From the NCBI GenBank assembly GCA_028023455.1, contig JAQFVV010012404.1, positions 13,255,421 through 13,319,420 on the forward strand: DNA of 64,000 bases, in the 5' to 3' direction. Under the pieces are notes generated by a model that saw only the letters and a list, made by a program, of their open reading frames with translations, had not been told where the DNA came from and made no database searches. Within the stretch, counting starts at the first letter, position 1. Each line of letters starts with the position of its first letter. This stretch comes from Epiperipatus broadwayi. Taxonomy: Eukaryota; Onychophora; Udeonychophora; Euonychophora; Peripatidae. A program made the translations under genes and the position numbers. This document shows positions 60,396 through 64,000 of this stretch, piece after piece.

Positions 60396-60474
<79 letters not shown>
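60396..60474. repeat. (AT)n microsatellite, about 79 bp
   Basis: Pure ta repeats. It sits exactly at the 5' break of the RTE fragment and gives an artefactual Tyr-Ile run in the - strand ORF. Confidence 0.98.
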
Positions 60475-60479
<5 letters not shown>

Positions 60480-60489
60480 ACCAACACTT

Positions 60490-61170
60490 ATTTTATCAAA
60501 CACAATATTAAGAAAAAAATGTCTGAATAAATTAAATTCCCTTAGCTGAAAGAAAGATAAAAAAATCTTAATTCAAGAGATCAGTCACATATATATTTAC
60601 ACAAACAATGAACTAAATGTCAACACCTTATGTCATTAGACAAGACTTCGACTTGGTAGACATCATAATGTCCTAATGTCAAACCAGTCACTATATAACT
60701 AGATATGGAAGGTGAAAACAGAATTCTATTACATAATCATATTTTACTTTCCCATCAACATGACATGCATAACAATAAGCAGATATATATCGATGAAAGA
60801 GGAACTGGAATGCAAACTTACTAAATAATGGGAATTTAGGGTAATATAAAAATGAACTCAGTTGATTTCCATTTTTTTACTTTGTTCAAAAAGATACAAG
60901 AGTTGTATGATATCAATGTCAAAGAAAAGAACATTCGATTATCAGAGAATATGGACAACTTATTTGAACAGTCCAAATTTATTAATTTAATCATCGTAAC
61001 AGAATCATTAAAAAAACTACAGCCAATAATTAAACAAAAAAAAGTCTTAATAGATTCACGCAATTGAATAAAATTAGTCGAGTTGACTTAAATGGATATT
61101 TAAAATGAAGACTACATGATTATTCGAATGCAAATAAAATTTAAGAAATAGATTATCAGCATATATATAT
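60490..61170. other. AT-rich stretch, nothing recognised
   Basis: Overlapping ORFs at 60,836-61,067 on both strands show no domain. No function is proposed. Confidence 0.45.
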
Positions 61171-61177
61171 ATATATT

Positions 61178-61245
61178 GTGCCAGGTTCGAACCGTCAAAG
61201 AAGATCCAACATGCTCTACTCGCTAGGTTTAGCTGGGGTTAAACT
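61178..61245 (-). repeat. tRNA-derived SINE head
   Basis: On the - strand ctagcgagtagagc (A-box-like) precedes a perfect ggttcgaacc B box (61,189-61,198 complement). The distance between boxes and the lack of matched acceptor ends argue against a functional tRNA. A (TA)n tract follows. Confidence 0.6.
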
Positions 61246-61279
61246 TTATTTATATGATTTTATATTTTATATAAATATT

Positions 61280-61515
61280 ACATGAATGAACCAGCCCATC
61301 CAAGCAGAGTGGAGAATACTACTGATGGCAGGGCCATCAACAATACCCACAGTCAGACCCAGCTATGCAATGCACAACACGATCACATTTCCAGACTGTG
61401 TCCCACCTCGACTGCTAGATTCAAACCCATACTATCCAAACACTTTATTTGTTTCAGAGTAAACCCCGGGCACCAGCTAGTTTCTAGAACTAACATGTTT
61501 GGACAGTAGGCCCAT
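61280..61515 (+). repeat. Unidentified moderate-complexity repeat
   Basis: Less AT-rich than its surroundings, with gaaccagcccatccaagcag and gattcaaacccatactatcc. The complement of the latter is B-box-like. An ORF (61,282-61,509) has no recognised domain. It may belong to the SINE just upstream. Confidence 0.4.
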
Positions 61516-61519
61516 AATC

Positions 61520-63135
61520 AAGCACTCAAAAAATCCCTTAACTAGCTCAGTCTACTTTTAATTCAATAACAGATTATTTCAATTAGTGGTAAAAGAATTG
61601 ACCAACAAATTAAGCTTTAAGTTTCATGACAATTTATTTACTTAAACATTATTATTCTAATTTTAAATTGTTATGAGGATCTATTAACTTAGACAATGAT
61701 GGTAATTACATATATGGACTAAGCACACACTCTGAATTCATATAATAAATTATAAGATAACACATTAAATAATACAGAGCATTTAAATATATACATGAAA
61801 TCAATATAATTAGACAAAAGGTATTCTCACATTCAAGACATTTAGAACATGCACACCAATAGTTCATCTATGCATGCTATAATAGTTCATTATTACTTGA
61901 CTCTGGGAGGCTTCAAACTAATGCAATGGCTACTTTAGAAATGAGAATAAGAAATATGTTATTACCTAGGATTTTAGAACATGGACTTCTTCTTGCTGTT
62001 TGCTGTGAACTTGATTTTAATAGGATTTTGTTTTTTTCCTGGTTGCTGCTTTAATTGAGAATATTTTCAGCCAGCCAGATATGAGGTTTCTTGAGGAGGT
62101 TTAATGCTTAGTATTCCAAAGTATTTTTCTTTAAGACATTTAGATATTAAAAGCAGATTTTCAAGTTGTTAAGCAGGCATTATTTTCATGGGCAGGTTTG
62201 CTATTTCACTGGACTCAGGTTAGAGAAAGTTGCATGATTCTGATGATGACTAGCACTGCATTTTTGATTCTGGATACATAATAAATTGACTGATAGAACT
62301 CACTGATAGATTGAACTGAACTCTTTCTCAGCTGTAACCTCAACTGATTGTCCGATAAAAAACTGGACTATTTATTAATAAGACATGGTGTCATTTTGAT
62401 GTCCACCAGTGATATCTGTTGTCAAAATTCCTTCCTTGTTTTTTGATTGCATTCATCTAGATAAGCTTTTAATTACATGTTGTTGGACATTCTTTAATTA
62501 GCAGCCATTGCAAACTTATTGTTGTTGATTTTTGTTTAATTCATAGCCATCACAAAACTTGTTGTTTTGTAGATTTTTAACTTAGTAGCCATCACTGAGT
62601 GTTTTTTAATTTTTTAACTTTCATTTATTCCATTTTAACACACACACACATTTTGCTATGTTTACAATCGCACACATATTTTACTATTCCTTATACTTAA
62701 CATTAATCATCATTTATGCACATGTATATTTTATTTTAATAAACTCAATATTAGTTTTAAGATTGCTTTTCTTTCTTTATCTTAAAAGAGATATTTTTTA
62801 CTTATTTGAAAATCAACTTCTTTTAATTTTCCCCGTAAGTTTGAATTAATTGTTTTTTTAGCAAAAAACTCTTTAACTTCTTTTATAAACTTTTAACTTA
62901 ACATTTCTAAAGCAAACCCCCTTCCCCTTCTAATTAATTAATTGTAACTTTTATTTCAATTACTCATAATAGAAAAAAACCCTCTTTGACTTTTAATTTT
63001 ATGTTTCGAAAACAAACTGCAATAAACAACTCTTTAAACTTTTACATACTGTTTTCTTTTAATGAACTGTATTTTATTTTAATAATTTTTAGACAAAATT
63101 AGATATATGTACCAATACAATCTTGGTACAATATA
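61520..63135. other. AT-rich stretch, nothing recognised
   Basis: Includes a (ca)n run near 62,640-62,650 and T-rich sequence. No translated motif. Confidence 0.45.
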
Positions 63136-63139
63136 TATA

Positions 63140-64000
63140 CACCTGGTTCTCGTTTTACGCAATAGATAGTTTCCTCAGAAAACACGCGCAAACGAAATCA
63201 CGCAAAAATAGACATAACTTACATTGAAAAAGGGGGGATGCGGTCTGTGATTTTTCAAAATTCACGTAAAAGCAAAGCACCAACGTAAAATTACTTTAAA
63301 ATTCACGCAAAAAAAAAAAAAGGAAATAAAATATGACTAATAAAAAATTTCAAATTTGAAAAAAATTGATACAAGACAAACTTTTTTTAACTATAATATT
63401 TAATTTTATTCAAAATAATATATTTTTATGCATAATTTACAGTACAGTAATTTACATTTTTTATACACATTTTAATTATTATCGCTATTTGCCGAAAAAC
63501 AAGTTCGTTTGCAAACTGGTAAAAAATCAATTTTTCACAAGAGGAAATACAACTAGTGCCAACTTCACACTCATGTTGTGTCAATGGTTTTCTGGTGACA
63601 ACGTAATTAGTAATTAATCTTTGAGATGATGATTTTATTAATTGTTTATGAAACTAACAACTAAAAATTAAATTCTTATTTTTGTCTTTAATTTTTTAAT
63701 TTTCAATTCCGTTTAAAAATCAAATTTCACATCACATTAATTTCAAGTCGCTGTAATTTTTAAATTGTTAATTACAATTAAAAATCAGATTTTAATTTTT
63801 AATTGTCAAATTTAATTGTGCCCACTGCTATTACTCACCTTTTAAAAATAAACTTGTGGACACTAAATGATTAATAATTGATTACGTTCTTTTTTAAAAA
63901 GCAAAAACAGAATGTGATTTAAAATGCAAAATTAACATGCACAATGTTTGAACAAATTTACATTATAATCTTGTAAAATTTAATGTGTGTATACATAAAA
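63140..64000. mobile_element. pogo/Tigger-like non-autonomous element, younger copy, runs off window
   Basis: Begins cacctggttctcgttttacg after a ta-rich flank and follows the 52.55-53.61 kb element in reverse order through ggtctgtgatttttcaaaat, gtttgcaaactggtaa and actagtgccaa. It keeps CG where the older copy has TG/CA. Without the nested LINE tail the older copy is about 930 bp, so the other end should lie just beyond the window. No transposase ORF. Confidence 0.7.

Noticed and set aside
59816-60487. Intact 223-codon gene
   Set aside because: The first part is a translated (AT)n tract and the rest is the C-terminal part of an RTE element lacking its catalytic domains.
61178-61245. Functional tRNA gene on the - strand
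   Set aside because: A and B boxes are good, but no matched acceptor stem or proper anticodon arm is seen; a SINE head explains it.

Overview
The window looks like repeat-rich, non-coding nuclear DNA from a metazoan, most likely an invertebrate. It is very AT-rich, has no long uninterrupted ORF and no recognisable host gene, and is packed with decayed transposons whose clade mix (RTE-, L1/Tx1- and L2/CR1-type LINEs, GIY-YIG Penelope-like elements, mariner/pogo DNA elements, a Gypsy-type integrase, tRNA-derived SINEs) is typical of animals. Nothing bacterial or viral is present: no operons, ribosome binding sites, CRISPR array or rRNA. I cannot place the phylum from the sequence alone. Every coding feature listed is a pseudogene, called from translated motifs that survive frameshifts and stops. 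Extents are approximate unless a repeat boundary is given. || Layout. 0-10 kb: an RTE fragment cut by the window edge, a degraded EN+RT LINE on the + strand (4.2-6.5 kb), a second RTE 3' end, a Penelope-like (PLE) GIY-YIG tail (7.6-7.96 kb), a SINE head and two copies of an uncharacterised repeat. 11-19 kb: fold-back elements and PLE debris, including two oppositely oriented PLE 3' ends with a fold-back element between them, and a 1.3-kb element with 170-bp inverted ends holding a PLE RT remnant. 21-25 kb: an integrase fragment and an RT fragment, both on the - strand. 25-37 kb: a LINE cluster with a nearly complete L1/Tx1-like element (-), two stacked 3' ends of another LINE (-), and a 4.1-kb L2/CR1/Jockey-like element (+) whose ORF1 carries a damaged PHD-finger-like domain. 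37.15-39.9 kb: a head-to-head pair of PLEs whose 3' tails hold a tRNA-like segment and a hammerhead-like core. 42-43 kb: a further PLE fragment. 45-48.4 kb: a compositionally different block with more CpG, hairpins and three tandem repeats. 52-56.2 kb: a near-palindromic fold-back, a pogo/Tigger-like element with a LINE tail nested inside it, a mariner transposase remnant and a duplicated/inverted repeat cluster. 56.2-60.5 kb: a second L1/Tx1-like LINE lacking most of its RT, and an RTE 3' end next to a 79-bp (AT)n tract. 61-64 kb: a SINE and a younger copy of the Tigger-like element running off the window. || The genes do not form a pathway. What they record is successive insertion: LINEs and PLEs supplied endonuclease and reverse transcriptase, and the short fold-backs and SINEs are non-autonomous passengers. 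The most interesting signals are the PLE 3' tails (tRNA-like plus hammerhead-like), their repeated inverted arrangement, and the family of large palindromes. No convincing new biological system was found.
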